NCBI RefSeq assembly: GCF_022346945.1
Contig: NZ_JAKRNI010000005.1
Location: 1 to 64,000 of the forward strand
From: Microbacterium sp. ACRRU
GTDB taxonomy: Bacteria; Actinomycetota; Actinomycetes; Actinomycetales; Microbacteriaceae
Reading direction: 5' to 3'
DNA: 64,000 bases
The position numbers and the translations under genes were made by a program. Below the pieces are notes generated by a model, which was not told the origin of the DNA, ran no database searches, and worked only from the letters and a program-made list of their open reading frames with translations. Shown here piece after piece: positions 34,743 through 44,186 of the stretch. Numbering within the stretch: the first letter of the stretch is position 1; every line of letters starts with the position of its first letter.

Positions 34743-36760
34743 CCGCCCCCGACGCCCTCACCGAGGAGGACCGCGCCGAGCTCGAACTCGCCGAGCAGGC
34801 TCGCCAGAATTCCGGCGACTGGAACAGCGTCGCCCCCGGCAAAGCGGCGGAGTTCGGCCCGAGCTTCCGCCGCCTCATCGGTCTGCTGCGGCCCTACGCC
34901 TGGGCCTTCGCGTTCGTGTCGTTCCTGGGGGCGATCGGTGTCGTCCTCGCGGTGCTCGCGCCGCGCGTGCTGGGTGACGCGACGAACATCATCTTCGAGG
35001 GCGTCGTCTCGAAGTCGCTCGCGCAGGGCTTCCCCGAGGGGACGCCCAAAGAGACCGTGGTGGAGGCGCTTCGATCCGCGGGTCAGGGCGACATCGCCAA
35101 CATCGTCTCAGCGATGGACAACTTTCAGGTGGGCGCGGGGGTCGACTTCGACGCGCTCCGGATGGTGATCGTCACCGTCCTCGCGATCTATGTCGGCTCC
35201 TCCCTGCTGTCGTGGATCCAGGGATACGTCATCAACGTCATCATGGTGCGCACCATGTGGCGCCTGCGCGAAGACGTCGAAGCCAAGATCAACCGCCTGC
35301 CGCTGTCGTACTTCGACCGGGTGCAGCGCGGCGAGCTGATCTCGCGTGTCACCAACGACATCGACAACATCACGCAGACGATGCAGCAATCGCTCTCGAG
35401 CGCCCTGACCTCCGTGCTGACGGTGGTCGGCGTGCTCATCATGATGTTCAGCATCTCGTGGCAGCTCGCGCTCGTGGCGCTGGTGTCGCTGCCGCTCATG
35501 GCCATCATCTTCGGCGTCATCGGCCCCAAGTCGCAGAAGGCTTTCGGCGAGCAGTGGAAGAAGGTCGGCCGCCTCAACGCCCGCGTCGAGGAGTCATTCT
35601 CCGGCCACGCGCTGGTCAAGGTCTACGGCCGTGAGAAGGACGCGCGCGCCAAGTTCGAGGTCGAGAACGAGGAGCTGTTCGAGGCGAGCTTCCGAGCGCA
35701 GTTCCTCTCCGGCATGATCATGCCCGGCATGATGTTCGTCGGAAACCTGACGTACGTCGGCATTGCGGTGCTCGGTGGCCTCATGGTCGCCGGCGGGCAG
35801 ATCCGCCTCGGCGACGTGCAGGCGTTCATCCAGTACTCGCAGCAGTTCACCCAGCCGCTGTCGCAGCTGGGCGGCATGGCCGCGGTCGTGCAGTCGGGCA
35901 CCGCGTCGGCCGAGCGGGTGTTCGCGCTCCTCGATGCGGACGAGCAAGACCCGGATGCCGCCGACGCTCCCGCCCATGTCGAGGGTCGCGGCGTCATCGA
36001 GTTCGAGTCGGTGCGCTTCGCGTACACGCCCGAGCGACCGCTCATCCGCGATCTGTCGTTCCGCGTCGAACCGGGGCAGACGGTGGCGATCGTGGGCCCG
36101 ACCGGTGCCGGCAAGACCACCCTCGTGAACCTCATCATGCGGTTCTACGAACTCGACGGGGGACGCATCCTCCTCGACGGTCAGAACATCGCCGACCTCC
36201 GTCGCGACGACGTGCGCTCACGCACCGGCATGGTGCTGCAAGACCCGTGGCTGTTCGCCGGCACGATCCGCGACAACATCCGCTACGGCCGCGAATCCGC
36301 CACCGACGACGAGATCATCGAGGCCGCCGTCGCCACACGCGTCGACCAGTTCGTGCACTCGCTGCCCGAAGGCTACGACACGGTTCTCGACGAGGACGCC
36401 GCGAACGTCTCGGCGGGGGAGAAGCAGCTCATCACGATCGCGCGCGCGTTCGTCGCGCGTCCGTCGGTGCTGATCCTCGACGAGGCGACGTCATCGGTCG
36501 ACACGCGCACCGAGCTGCTGCTGCAGCAGGCGATGGCCGCACTCCGCGAGGGGCGTACGTCGTTCGTCATCGCGCACCGTCTCTCGACGATCCGCGACGC
36601 CGACCTCATCCTCGTGATGGAGCACGGTGACATCGTCGAGCAGGGCTCGCACGACGAACTCATCCAGCGCCAGGGCGCGTACTGGCGGTTGTACCAGTCG
36701 CAGTTCGAGAGCGCCGCCGACGAGGAGACGCTCGTCGAGGTGGACGCTTCGCGCAGCTGA
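34739..36760 (+). CDS. ABC exporter half-transporter with canonical ATP site (subunit 2)
   Basis: A 673-residue subunit. A charged cytoplasmic N-terminus (about 1-50) precedes six helices, with an extra loop of about 75 residues between helices 1 and 2 (EGVVSKSLAQGFPEGTPKET). The ATPase has Walker A VGPTGAGKTT, Walker B VLILDE with the catalytic Glu, and a variant signature NVSAGEKQ instead of LSGGQ. It pairs with the preceding subunit to form a type IV heterodimeric exporter, probably for drugs or lipids. It ends six bases before a repeat array. Confidence 0.92.
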   Translation: MTAPDALTEEDRAELELAEQARQNSGDWNSVAPGKAAEFGPSFRRLIGLLRPYAWAFAFVSFLGAIGVVLAVLAPRVLGDATNIIFEGVVSKSLAQGFPEGTPKETVVEALRSAGQGDIANIVSAMDNFQVGAGVDFDALRMVIVTVLAIYVGSSLLSWIQGYVINVIMVRTMWRLREDVEAKINRLPLSYFDRVQRGELISRVTNDIDNITQTMQQSLSSALTSVLTVVGVLIMMFSISWQLALVALVSLPLMAIIFGVIGPKSQKAFGEQWKKVGRLNARVEESFSGHALVKVYGREKDARAKFEVENEELFEASFRAQFLSGMIMPGMMFVGNLTYVGIAVLGGLMVAGGQIRLGDVQAFIQYSQQFTQPLSQLGGMAAVVQSGTASAERVFALLDADEQDPDAADAPAHVEGRGVIEFESVRFAYTPERPLIRDLSFRVEPGQTVAIVGPTGAGKTTLVNLIMRFYELDGGRILLDGQNIADLRRDDVRSRTGMVLQDPWLFAGTIRDNIRYGRESATDDEIIEAAVATRVDQFVHSLPEGYDTVLDEDAANVSAGEKQLITIARAFVARPSVLILDEATSSVDTRTELLLQQAMAALREGRTSFVIAHRLSTIRDADLILVMEHGDIVEQGSHDELIQRQGAYWRLYQSQFESAADEETLVEVDASRS

Positions 36761-36766
36761 CGCCGT

Positions 36767-37100
36767 GCCGGGGCGCGATCCGTGTAGCTGACCGCACGTC
36801 GGGGCGCGATCCGTGTAGCTGACCGCACGCCGGGGCGCGATCCGTGTAGCTGACCGCACGCCGGGGCGCGATGCGTGCAGCTGATCGCGCGTCGGGGCGC
36901 GATGCGTGCAGCTGATCGCGCGTCGGGGCGCGATGCGTGCACCGGGGCGCGCGATGACCGCCCCAGTGCACGGATGTCGCCCCGGCGCGGCAACCCGCCC
37001 CAGTGCACGGATGTCGCCCGGGCGCGGCTACCGGCCCCCGGTGCGGGACTGCCGCCCCGGTGCGCGGGTGCCGCCCCGGTGCGCGGGTGCCAGCCCTGTG
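36767..37100. repeat. Inverted array: 31-bp direct units then inverted units (copy F)
   Basis: Five full 31-bp units start at 36767, 36798, 36829, 36860 and 36891, each C/T-CGGGGCGCGAT-C/G-CGTG-T/C-AGCTGA-C/T-CGC; a 20-base sixth starts at 36922. The right side carries inverted units (CGCCCC-A-GTGCACGGATGTCGCCC) at 36958 and 36995, period 37, then two 19-bp units from about 37050. A left word CCGGGGCGCGATCCGTGTA matches the inverse of a right word in 16 of 19 positions. Unit length is not a multiple of three and all frames are equal, so it is not coding. It fills the 442 bases between the ABC operon and a glycosyltransferase gene; the remaining 100 bases carry a possible -10 TACAGT at 37136. 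Confidence 0.85.
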
Positions 37101-37202
37101 GGCCGTGGCATCCGGGGGCCCCAGAACCCCTCGGGTACAGTTGTCGGGCGCATGCACCGCACCGTGCGACCCGTTCCGCCGCACAGATAGGCCTCACCAC
37201 CC

Positions 37203-38411
37203 GTGACCACTCCTGCGACGCCCGCCCCCGATTCCTCCCCCGATCGGCCGCTCCGGGTCCTCATCGGCGCCGACACCTTCCTCCCGCACGTGAACGGAGC
37301 CGCGCGCTTCGCGGAGCGACTCGCCGCGGGCCTCGTGGCGCGGGGGCACGATGTGCACGTCTCGGCGCCGAGCGTCGGCCACGGCAACTCCGGCACCTTC
37401 ACCGAGGTGATCGAGGGCGAGCCGATGACGATGCATCGCCTCCCGGCATACCGCTTCCTGCCGCACGACTGGCTCACCTTCGTCCTGCCGTGGCGGTCGA
37501 AGCACTACGCCCGCCAGGTGCTCGACCGGGTGAAGCCGGACGTCGTCCACATCCAGTCGCACATCGTCATCGGCCGCGGTCTCGCCCGCGAGGCCCGCAA
37601 GCGCGGCATCCCGGTCATCGCGACCAATCACGTCATGGCCGAGAACATCCTCGACTTCACGACCCTCCCCGACGCGCTCGACCGAGTTCTCGTCAAGCTC
37701 GCCTGGGCCGACGCCAAGCGCACGTTCGCCCTCACGCGCGCAGTGACGACACCGACCCGCCGCGCGGCGGACTTCCTCGAATCCACGCTCGGCATCGACG
37801 GCGTCATCCCGATCTCCTGCGGTATCGACCGCTCGAACTACACCGCCGACCTCGAGCCGCGCGACGCGAACCGCATCCTGTTCGTGGGGCGTCTGACGAC
37901 CGAGAAGGGCATCGACGTCGTTCTGCGCGCTCTCGCGCAGCTCGATCCGGCGCTGGACGCGACGTTCGACATCGTCGGCGGTGGCGATCAGCGCCGCAAC
38001 CTCGAGCAGCTCGCCGAGGAGCTCGGAGTGACCGACCGCGTCACGTTCCACGGGCACGCGTCGGAGGAGGACCTGCGCGCGCTCTACACGCGCGCCAGTG
38101 TTTTCGCGATCGCTTCCATCGCCGAGCTGCAGTCCATCGCGACGATGGAGGCCATGGCATCCGGGCTTCCGGTCGTCGCCGCGAACGCCGTCGCCCTCCC
38201 GCACCTCGTGCACGACGGCGAGAACGGGTACCTCTTCGAACCCGGGAACGCCGAAGAACTCGCCGCGCGCCTCACCGACGTCCTCGTCGCCGCGCCCGAC
38301 GACCGTCGGCGCATGCAGCAGGCCTCGCTCGACGGCGTCCGCGTGCACGACATCGGTCGCACGCTCGACACCTTCGAGGCGCTGTACCGCGGACGCCCAC
38401 TGCCGGAGTGA
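37203..38411 (+). CDS. GT4-family glycosyltransferase (PimB/MgtA-like)
   Basis: A 402-residue GT-B enzyme. The N-terminal acceptor domain has VLIGADTFLPHVNGAARFAERLA, a Gly-rich loop typical of the family, and HIQSHIVIGRGLAREARKRGIPVIATNH. The nucleotide-sugar domain has ILFVGRLTTEKGIDVVLRAL and the EX7E-type motif ELQSIATMEAMASGLPVV. It probably transfers mannose or a related sugar onto a lipid or envelope acceptor. A second glycosyltransferase begins five bases after its stop, so they form one operon. Confidence 0.9.
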   Translation: MTTPATPAPDSSPDRPLRVLIGADTFLPHVNGAARFAERLAAGLVARGHDVHVSAPSVGHGNSGTFTEVIEGEPMTMHRLPAYRFLPHDWLTFVLPWRSKHYARQVLDRVKPDVVHIQSHIVIGRGLAREARKRGIPVIATNHVMAENILDFTTLPDALDRVLVKLAWADAKRTFALTRAVTTPTRRAADFLESTLGIDGVIPISCGIDRSNYTADLEPRDANRILFVGRLTTEKGIDVVLRALAQLDPALDATFDIVGGGDQRRNLEQLAEELGVTDRVTFHGHASEEDLRALYTRASVFAIASIAELQSIATMEAMASGLPVVAANAVALPHLVHDGENGYLFEPGNAEELAARLTDVLVAAPDDRRRMQQASLDGVRVHDIGRTLDTFEALYRGRPLPE

Positions 38412-38415
38412 CCAC

Positions 38416-39657
38416 GTGCACGTGGTGATGTTCGCCGACCAGCACGTGGAATCGCTGGGTGGAGCGCAGGTGTCGATGCGGCTGCAACGACGATTCCTCG
38501 AGCGCGCCGGGCACACCGTCACGATCGTCGCCCCACGGATGCACCGCCCCGCTCCCACCGACGCCGCGTACGTCGACCTGCCCTCGGTGCCGGTCACCCT
38601 CGATCGCGAATATGCGCTGTCGTGGCCGGGCGCCCGCACGGATCGCTTCGTGGATGCCGCTCTCGCGGACCGTCCGCCCGTCGACGTGGTGCATGTGCAG
38701 GCGGACTTCTGGGGGGCCTTTATCGGCCACCGCTACGCGGCGCGGCACGGGCTGCCCGTCGTTCACACGATGCACAACCGCGTCGACGTCGGCATCGAGG
38801 CGACCGCGCCGTTTCCCGGTTTCGTGCTGCGAGTGCTGAACGCGTGGGCGCGGCGGGCGCTGCGCCCGGCGGTGCGGAGCGCAGGGGGCAGCGGTGGATC
38901 GGACGGCTGGGCCTACCTGCGGCGTCTCGCGGCCCTCTCCGCCGCGGTCACCGCCCCCTCCGCGCACTTCGCTCGGCGCCTCGAGGCCCACGGCGCGGTG
39001 CCACGAAGCGGCGATGCATCGGCTCCCGGTCATGCGGCCGCGCACGGCGGCGTCGACGTGGTGTGGAACGGCATCGACGACGACCTCCTCGACGCGGCTC
39101 TCGCTCAGGGCACGGCCGCACGTCGTCCCGGCCGCCCGCGCTTCGTGTGGATCGGTCGGATGAGCCCCGAGAAGCGTCTGCTGCCGTTCCTCGAGGCGGT
39201 GGCGACGTCGGGCATTGACGCCGAGGTCGAGGTCATCGGCGGCGGGGCGCAGCTCCGCGCGGCCCGCCGCCTGGTGGAGCGCGCACGGCCGGTGGCATCC
39301 ATTCGCTTCTCGGGGAGGATGCCGTACGCCGAGACGCTCGCGCGCCTCGCCGCCGCGGACGCCGTCGTGCAGACCTCGATCGGCTTCGAAACGCAGGGGA
39401 TGACGGTGTTCGAGGCCGCGTCGCTCGGCACTCCCGCCGTCGTGAGCGACCCCGACATCGCGGACGAGCTCGGCGCGGGCGTGTGGAGGGTGACGGATGC
39501 CACGGTGTCCGCGCTCGCCGAGACGCTCCGCCGCGCCGCCGCGGATATCGCCGCAGGTTCCCCGGTCCCGGTGGATCCGACGATCGGAGAGCGGTTCCGC
39601 CAGTCGTCGCGCACGGCCGCGATGGTCGAGGTCTACGCGCGCGCAGCTCGGCGCTGA
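38416..39657 (+). CDS. GT4-family glycosyltransferase
   Basis: A 413-residue GT-B enzyme. It begins VHVVMFADQHVESLGGAQVSMRL, the acceptor-loop pattern. The second domain has FVWIGRMSPEKRLLPFLEA and QTSIGFETQGMTVFEAASLGTPAVV, where the E-x7-E pair is recognisable. Several alternative starts (GTG at 38416, 38422 and 38425, ATG at 38428) differ by only a few residues. It is co-transcribed with the preceding glycosyltransferase. The 3' end overlaps a convergent small gene by 25 bases. Confidence 0.87.
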   Translation: MHVVMFADQHVESLGGAQVSMRLQRRFLERAGHTVTIVAPRMHRPAPTDAAYVDLPSVPVTLDREYALSWPGARTDRFVDAALADRPPVDVVHVQADFWGAFIGHRYAARHGLPVVHTMHNRVDVGIEATAPFPGFVLRVLNAWARRALRPAVRSAGGSGGSDGWAYLRRLAALSAAVTAPSAHFARRLEAHGAVPRSGDASAPGHAAAHGGVDVVWNGIDDDLLDAALAQGTAARRPGRPRFVWIGRMSPEKRLLPFLEAVATSGIDAEVEVIGGGAQLRAARRLVERARPVASIRFSGRMPYAETLARLAAADAVVQTSIGFETQGMTVFEAASLGTPAVVSDPDIADELGAGVWRVTDATVSALAETLRRAAADIAAGSPVPVDPTIGERFRQSSRTAAMVEVYARAARR

Positions 39658-39872
39658 GCCCGACCGGGGCGAATCGCGGCCGTCCGAGGCGGAGCGGTGT
39701 TCTCCGGGGTCGTCGCGCGTGCCGGAGGGGTTCGGGAGGTCGTGGCATCCACGCCTCCGGGGAGCCGGCGGGGGTCGGTGGGCACGCGGCCGTAGCCGTC
39801 GGTGTGAATGAGCCACGCCGATGCACCGATGCCGAGGAGGACGAGGACGCCGAGAGCAATGAAGTAAGCCAT
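39633..39872 (-). CDS. Small single-pass membrane protein
   Basis: A 79-residue protein starting MAYFIALGVLVLLGIGASAWLIHTDG, one helix at about 2-22, then a Pro/Arg/Thr-rich cytoplasmic or external tail ending RRAARA. I do not recognise a family. The ATG lies 85 bases from the divergent GlxA-type regulator start. Its stop lies inside the end of the glycosyltransferase gene on the other strand. Confidence 0.6.
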   Translation of the reverse strand: MAYFIALGVLVLLGIGASAWLIHTDGYGRVPTDPRRLPGGVDATTSRTPPARATTPENTAPPRTAAIRPGRAQRRAARA

Positions 39873-39914
39873 GGCAGAGAAGCTACGTCTGTACGAATCA
39901 TGCCCACGAGTGGC

Positions 39915-39932
39915 ATGATGGACGTCCATCAT
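39915..39932. promoter_or_regulatory. 18-bp perfect palindrome upstream of the GlxA-type regulator
   Basis: ATGATGGAC and GTCCATCAT are exact inverted arms, 25 bases before the regulator start and 43 bases from the divergent small gene. It is a likely operator for autoregulation or for the pair. Confidence 0.6.
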
Positions 39933-39956
39933 CGCTTTTCTGCCATCGGAGGGTCC

Positions 39957-40943
39957 ATGCGTTCCGTCGCCGTCGTCGTCCAGCCCGGTTTCGCGCCGTT
40001 CGAATTCGGTCTCGCGTGCGAGGCGTTCGGACTCGATCGCAGCGATGACGGCATCCCGAACTTCGATTTCCGGATCGTCAGCCCCGAGCCCGGGGCGGTC
40101 CCGTCGAACATGGGCTTCTCGATCAACGTCGAACGAGGGCTCGACGCGGCCGAGGACGTCGACATCCTCGTGCTCGCTCCCATTCCGCGTGCACAGTGGG
40201 GCGCGGTGGACCAGCGGGTCCTGGAGCTCGTGCGGCGCGTTCACGCCCGGGGCGCGTGGCTGCTGAGCGTATGCAGCGGGTCGTTCGTCCTCGCGGCATC
40301 CGGCGTGCTCGACGGTCGCCGCGCCACCACGCACTGGCGCTACGCCGACACCATGAGCCGCATGTACCCGGAGATCGACGTCGACCCCGATGTGCTGTAC
40401 GTGCAGTCCGACAACATCATCACCAGCGCCGGCACCGCGGCGGGGCTCGACGCCTGCCTGCACCTTCTGCGTCAGGAACTCGGTGCCGAGCTGACGAACC
40501 GCATCGCGCGGCGCATGGTCGTCGCGCCGCAGCGCGACGGCGGGCAGGCGCAGTTCATCGCTTCGCCGCTTCCCGTCGACACCTCGCTCTCCCTCGCGCC
40601 GGTGACCGAATGGATGCTCCAGAACCTCCACGACGACCTGCCCGTCGAACGCCTTGCCGCCCGCGCGCACATGTCGCCGCGGACGTTCGCCCGCCGGTTC
40701 AAGTCCGACTTCGGTGCGACACCGGCGGCGTGGTTGGCTCGGCAACGGTTGCTGCACGCCCAGCGGCTGCTCGAAGAGACCGATCTCGGACTCGATCGCA
40801 TCGCGGCGGAGTGCGGCTTCGGTTCCGCCGCGGTGCTGCGGCAGAACTTCGCCCGCACGATGGGGCTCACCCCGACCGCGTACCGCGCCCGATTCTCGTG
40901 CGCGCACGAGCCCGTGGCATCCCGGGAGCCCATCCCCGCCTGA
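39957..40943 (+). CDS. GlxA-family transcriptional regulator (DJ-1/PfpI + AraC)
   Basis: A 328-residue regulator. The N-terminal DJ-1/PfpI-like domain (about 1-190) begins [24 protein letters not shown] and contains the nucleophile-elbow [24 protein letters not shown]. The C-terminal AraC domain (about 215-315) has [22 protein letters not shown] and the second helix-turn-helix [23 protein letters not shown] at 39957 follows GGAGGG; upstream in-frame ATGs would cross the operator palindrome. The effector is unknown. Confidence 0.88.
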   Translation: MRSVAVVVQPGFAPFEFGLACEAFGLDRSDDGIPNFDFRIVSPEPGAVPSNMGFSINVERGLDAAEDVDILVLAPIPRAQWGAVDQRVLELVRRVHARGAWLLSVCSGSFVLAASGVLDGRRATTHWRYADTMSRMYPEIDVDPDVLYVQSDNIITSAGTAAGLDACLHLLRQELGAELTNRIARRMVVAPQRDGGQAQFIASPLPVDTSLSLAPVTEWMLQNLHDDLPVERLAARAHMSPRTFARRFKSDFGATPAAWLARQRLLHAQRLLEETDLGLDRIAAECGFGSAAVLRQNFARTMGLTPTAYRARFSCAHEPVASREPIPA

Positions 40944-41080
40944 CGCGCGGCTCTCTCCGGTCCGCGAGACGTCATCGCGCCGTCATCTCCCGCGCAGCCT
41001 GCGCCGGTCTCGTCGGTGCGATAACGTCTCGCGGTTGCGAACCCGGTGACCCATTGCCGCCTCGGGAGTGCGCTGCTAAA

Positions 41081-41101
41081 CTTGAGTCAACGCAGCTCAA
41101 G
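41081..41101 (+). promoter_or_regulatory. HspR-binding inverted repeat (HAIR) of clpB
   Basis: CTTGAGT-CAACGCA-GCTCAAG matches the HAIR consensus except for one base, and flanking AAA and TTT extend the arms to 9 bp. It ends 27 bases before the clpB ATG, so HspR should repress clpB together with the dnaK operon. Confidence 0.9.
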
Positions 41102-41128
41102 TTTGCGAAAGACTTCCCAGGAGAACGA

Positions 41129-43333
41129 ATGAACGCCACGCAGCAGCCGGGGCAGGAAGACGCCCGCAGCGCCCTCGAGCAATTCGGCATCAACCTCACC
41201 GACCGGGCCCGCCAGGGCAAGCTCGACCCCGTCATCGGGCGCGACAGCGAGATTCGGCGCGTCAGCCAGGTCCTCACCCGTCGCACCAAGAACAACCCCG
41301 TGCTCATCGGCGAACCCGGCGTCGGCAAGACCGCCGTCGTCGAGGGCCTCGCGCAGCGCATCGTCGCGGGCGACGTCGCCGAAAGCCTCAAGAACAAGGA
41401 GCTCGTCGCTCTCGACATCTCGGCACTCGTCGCCGGTGCCATGTACCGCGGCCAGTTCGAGAAGCGCCTGAAGAGCGTCCTGAAGGAGATCACCGAGTCC
41501 GACGGGCGCATCATCACGTTCATCGATGAGCTGCACGTGCTTATGGGTGCCGGTGGCGGCGAGGGCTCGGTCGCGGCATCCAACATGCTCAAGCCCATGC
41601 TCGCCCGCGGTGAGCTGCGCCTCATCGGCGCGACCACGCTCGACGAGTACCGCGAGTTCATCGAGAAGGATGCCGCGCTCGAACGCCGCTTCCAGCAGGT
41701 GTACGTCGGCGAGCCCACGGTCGAAGACACCATCGCGATCCTCCGCGGCCTCAAAGAGCGCTACGAGGCGCACCACAAGGTCGCGATCGCCGACGCGGCG
41801 CTGGTCGCGGCGGCATCCCTCTCCAACCGGTACATCCCGTCGCGGCAGCTGCCCGACAAGGCCATCGACCTGATCGACGAGGCCGCGTCGCGCCTGCGCA
41901 TGGAGATCGACTCGGCCCCGCTCGAGATCGACGAGCTCCGCCGGCACGTCGACCGGCTCAAGCTCGAAGAGCTCGCGCTGAAAAAAGAAAAGGACGCCGC
42001 CTCGAAGGAGCGTCTGGCGACCCTCCGCGAGACCCTGGCCGCCGAGCAGGCGAAGCTCGACGAGCTGCAGGCCCGGTGGGAGCGCGAGCGTGCGTCGCTC
42101 AACCGCGTCGGTGACCTCAAGACCCGCCTCGACGCCGCCCGCGTGGATGCCGAGCGCGCCCAACGCGAGGGCAACCTCGAGCGTGCGTCGCGCCTGCTGT
42201 ACGCCGACATCCCGGCGCTCGAACGGGAGCTGATGACCGCCGAACGCGAAGAGCCCGCCGGCGACCGCATGGTCAACGAGCAGGTCACCGACGAAGACAT
42301 CGCCGCCGTGATCGCCGCGTGGACCGGCATCCCGGTCGGGCGTCTCCTGCAGGGCGAGACCGAGAAGCTGCTGCACCTCGAGCGCGAGCTCGGCAAGCGC
42401 CTGATCGGACAGAAGGATGCCGTGAAGGCGGTGTCCGACGCCGTCCGGCGTTCGCGGGCGGGCATCAGCGACCCGAATCGCCCCGTCGGCTCCTTCCTGT
42501 TCCTGGGCCCCACCGGTGTCGGAAAGACCGAGCTCGCGAAGGCGCTCGCCGACTTCCTCTTCGACGACGAGCACGCCATGGTGCGCATCGACATGTCAGA
42601 GTACGGCGAGAAGCACTCCGTCGCACGGCTCGTCGGTGCCCCTCCGGGGTACATCGGCTACGAGCAGGGCGGTCAGCTCACCGAAGCGGTGCGTCGGCGC
42701 CCGTACAGCGTCGTGCTGCTCGACGAGGTCGAGAAAGCCCACCCCGAGGTTTTCGACATCCTGCTGCAGGTGATGGACGACGGGCGGCTGACCGACGGTC
42801 AGGGCCGCACGGTCGACTTCACCAATGTCATCCTGATCCTGACGTCCAACCTCGGTTCGCCGATCCTCATCGACCCGACGCTCTCGATCGAGGTCAAGCG
42901 CGAGCAGGTGCAGGCGCTGGTGCGGCAGGCATTCAAGCCGGAGTTCGTGAACCGTCTCGACGACATCGTCATCTTCCAGGCGCTGACCGAGGACGACCTC
43001 GCTCAGATCGTCGAGCTCGCGGTCGACGCCCTGCACAAGCGGCTGCGCGAACGTCGCCTCACCCTCGCGGTCACGCCCGACGCGCGGTCGTGGCTCGCCG
43101 AGCGCGGGTACGACCCGGTGTACGGCGCGCGTCCGCTGCGGCGGCTCATCCAGTCCGAGGTGCAGGACCGCCTCGCGATGGCGATCCTCGCCGGTGGGGT
43201 GCATGACGGAGACCTGGTGAAGGTCGACGTGGCGAGCGACGGCGAGTCGCTCGTGCTCACGAGCGCGGGCCCCGCGGCCGAGCAGGGCGGCGCCGTGGAC
43301 GACGACGTGATCGAGGCCGAGATCATCGAGTAG
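41129..43333 (+). CDS. clpB: ClpB disaggregase lacking the N-terminal domain
   Basis: A 734-residue AAA+ disaggregase that works with DnaK. The first ATPase has Walker A GEPGVGKT at 61-68 and Walker B ITFIDELH. The full coiled-coil middle domain (about 250-370, [20 protein letters not shown]) separates it from the second ATPase with GPTGVGKTE and [13 protein letters not shown]. The usual N-terminal substrate domain of about 140 residues is missing. The protein starts a few residues before the segment [19 protein letters not shown], which lies near residue 160 in E. coli ClpB. RBS AGGAG precedes the ATG, and the HAIR box is close upstream, so the short form is genuine. Confidence 0.93.
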   Translation: MNATQQPGQEDARSALEQFGINLTDRARQGKLDPVIGRDSEIRRVSQVLTRRTKNNPVLIGEPGVGKTAVVEGLAQRIVAGDVAESLKNKELVALDISALVAGAMYRGQFEKRLKSVLKEITESDGRIITFIDELHVLMGAGGGEGSVAASNMLKPMLARGELRLIGATTLDEYREFIEKDAALERRFQQVYVGEPTVEDTIAILRGLKERYEAHHKVAIADAALVAAASLSNRYIPSRQLPDKAIDLIDEAASRLRMEIDSAPLEIDELRRHVDRLKLEELALKKEKDAASKERLATLRETLAAEQAKLDELQARWERERASLNRVGDLKTRLDAARVDAERAQREGNLERASRLLYADIPALERELMTAEREEPAGDRMVNEQVTDEDIAAVIAAWTGIPVGRLLQGETEKLLHLERELGKRLIGQKDAVKAVSDAVRRSRAGISDPNRPVGSFLFLGPTGVGKTELAKALADFLFDDEHAMVRIDMSEYGEKHSVARLVGAPPGYIGYEQGGQLTEAVRRRPYSVVLLDEVEKAHPEVFDILLQVMDDGRLTDGQGRTVDFTNVILILTSNLGSPILIDPTLSIEVKREQVQALVRQAFKPEFVNRLDDIVIFQALTEDDLAQIVELAVDALHKRLRERRLTLAVTPDARSWLAERGYDPVYGARPLRRLIQSEVQDRLAMAILAGGVHDGDLVKVDVASDGESLVLTSAGPAAEQGGAVDDDVIEAEIIE

Positions 43334-43355
43334 CTGTCGGGCGCCGCGGCAATGC

Positions 43356-43400
43356 GGTGCTGCGGCGTTGTGGTGCTGCGGGGTGCTGCGGTGCTGCGGC
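43356..43400 (+). repeat. Short GGTGCTGCGG tandem repeat after clpB
   Basis: GGTGCTGCGG or TGCTGCGG occurs four times with small gaps, just after the clpB stop. No protein or stem is evident; it may be simple slippage-derived sequence. Confidence 0.6.
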
Positions 43401-43444
43401 CCCCGCGGTGTCGCGCTGCGGGCCACGCCGGGGTCGGCACTCAT

Positions 43445-43511
43445 GCATAAACGCGATTCGCGCGCATAAACGCGGTGTCCCCGTGTTTATCGTCGCGGAT
43501 CGCGTTTATGC
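43445..43511. repeat. Nested-dyad intergenic element, copy B
   Basis: A 67-base element. Outer arms GCATAAACGCGAT and ATCGCGTTTATGC (13 bp) enclose 8 bases (TCGCGCGC), an inner hairpin ATAAACGCGG/CCGTGTTTAT with a 5-base loop, and 8 bases (CGTCGCGG). Compared with copy A, an inner base pair changes from G-C to T-A on both sides. It lies between clpB and the RraA-like gene. Confidence 0.8.
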
Positions 43512-43586
43512 GTGGGGCGGGATGCCACGGCGGTGCCCGCCGCGACGCCCCGCCCGGCCTGCGCGCGGGTGCGCGCGCGGCCTCGC

Positions 43587-43592
43587 TACCCT
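43587..43592 (+). promoter_or_regulatory. -10 box of a leaderless transcript (RraA-like gene)
   Basis: TACCCT is followed by six bases (GGCCGC) and ATG at 43599. Confidence 0.55.
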
Positions 43593-43598
43593 GGCCGC

Positions 43599-44066
43599 AT
43601 GACCATCGCGACGGCCGACCTCTACGACGAGCGCGGCGACGAACTGGACTCCCTCTCGCTGCAGCTGCTCGACCTCGGCGGACACGTCGCGTTCGACGGC
43701 CCGGTGCGCACGGTGCGCTGCCACCGCGACAACGCGCTTGTGAAGGAGGTGCTGGCCACCCCCGGCGACGGCGCCGTGCTCGTCATCGACGGCGGTGGAT
43801 CGCTCGAGTCCGCCCTCGTCGGCGACCTCATCGCCGCGTCGGCGGTCGAGAACGGCTGGGCCGGGATCATCGTGCACGGGGCGATCCGGGACCGCGAAGC
43901 GATGGCATCCCTGCCGCTCGGGGTCAAGGCGCTCGGGTCGAATCCCCGCAAGAGCGCGAAGGGCGGCGTCGGTGAGATCGACGTCCCCGTGACGATCGCG
44001 GGTGTCGTGTTCGCGCCCGGCCGGCACGTCTGGGCCGATGACGACGGTGTCGTGGTCGAACGCTGA
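43599..44066 (+). CDS. RraA-like protein (regulator of RNase E / HMG aldolase family)
   Basis: A 155-residue protein of the RraA fold. It begins TIATADLYDERGDELDSL and has VLVIDGGGSLESALVGDLIAASAVENGWAGIIVHGAIRD (key elements GDLIAASA and GAIRDREA) and VKALGSNPRKSAKGG. Family members either inhibit RNase E or are metal-dependent 4-hydroxy-4-methyl-2-oxoglutarate aldolases; the sequence keeps the aldolase-type GxxRD motif. It is leaderless by its -10 spacing. Confidence 0.9.
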   Translation: MTIATADLYDERGDELDSLSLQLLDLGGHVAFDGPVRTVRCHRDNALVKEVLATPGDGAVLVIDGGGSLESALVGDLIAASAVENGWAGIIVHGAIRDREAMASLPLGVKALGSNPRKSAKGGVGEIDVPVTIAGVVFAPGRHVWADDDGVVVER

Positions 44067-44186
44067 GTGCTTGAGACACACCGATTCCCGTTCGGAAGCG
44101 TCGCGGCGAGACCGCATTCCGCCGACGAGAAAGGCGCAGGCTGCCGCCGCGATGTCGGCGCGATGAAGTCTCGGCGAAGTACACCG

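Noticed and set aside
36767..37100. Possible CRISPR array (five regular 31-bp repeats)
   Set aside because: Units are directly adjacent with no unique spacers, and the second half is inverted; no cas genes are near.
36373..37200. Long reverse-strand open frame over the repeat array
   Set aside because: The 31-bp period shifts frame each unit, so the apparent protein is a by-product of GC-rich repeats; it also overlaps the ABC exporter end.
43356..43400. Possible coding Leu/Arg repeat after clpB
   Set aside because: Only about 45 bases, no start or RBS, and the repeat phase is irregular.
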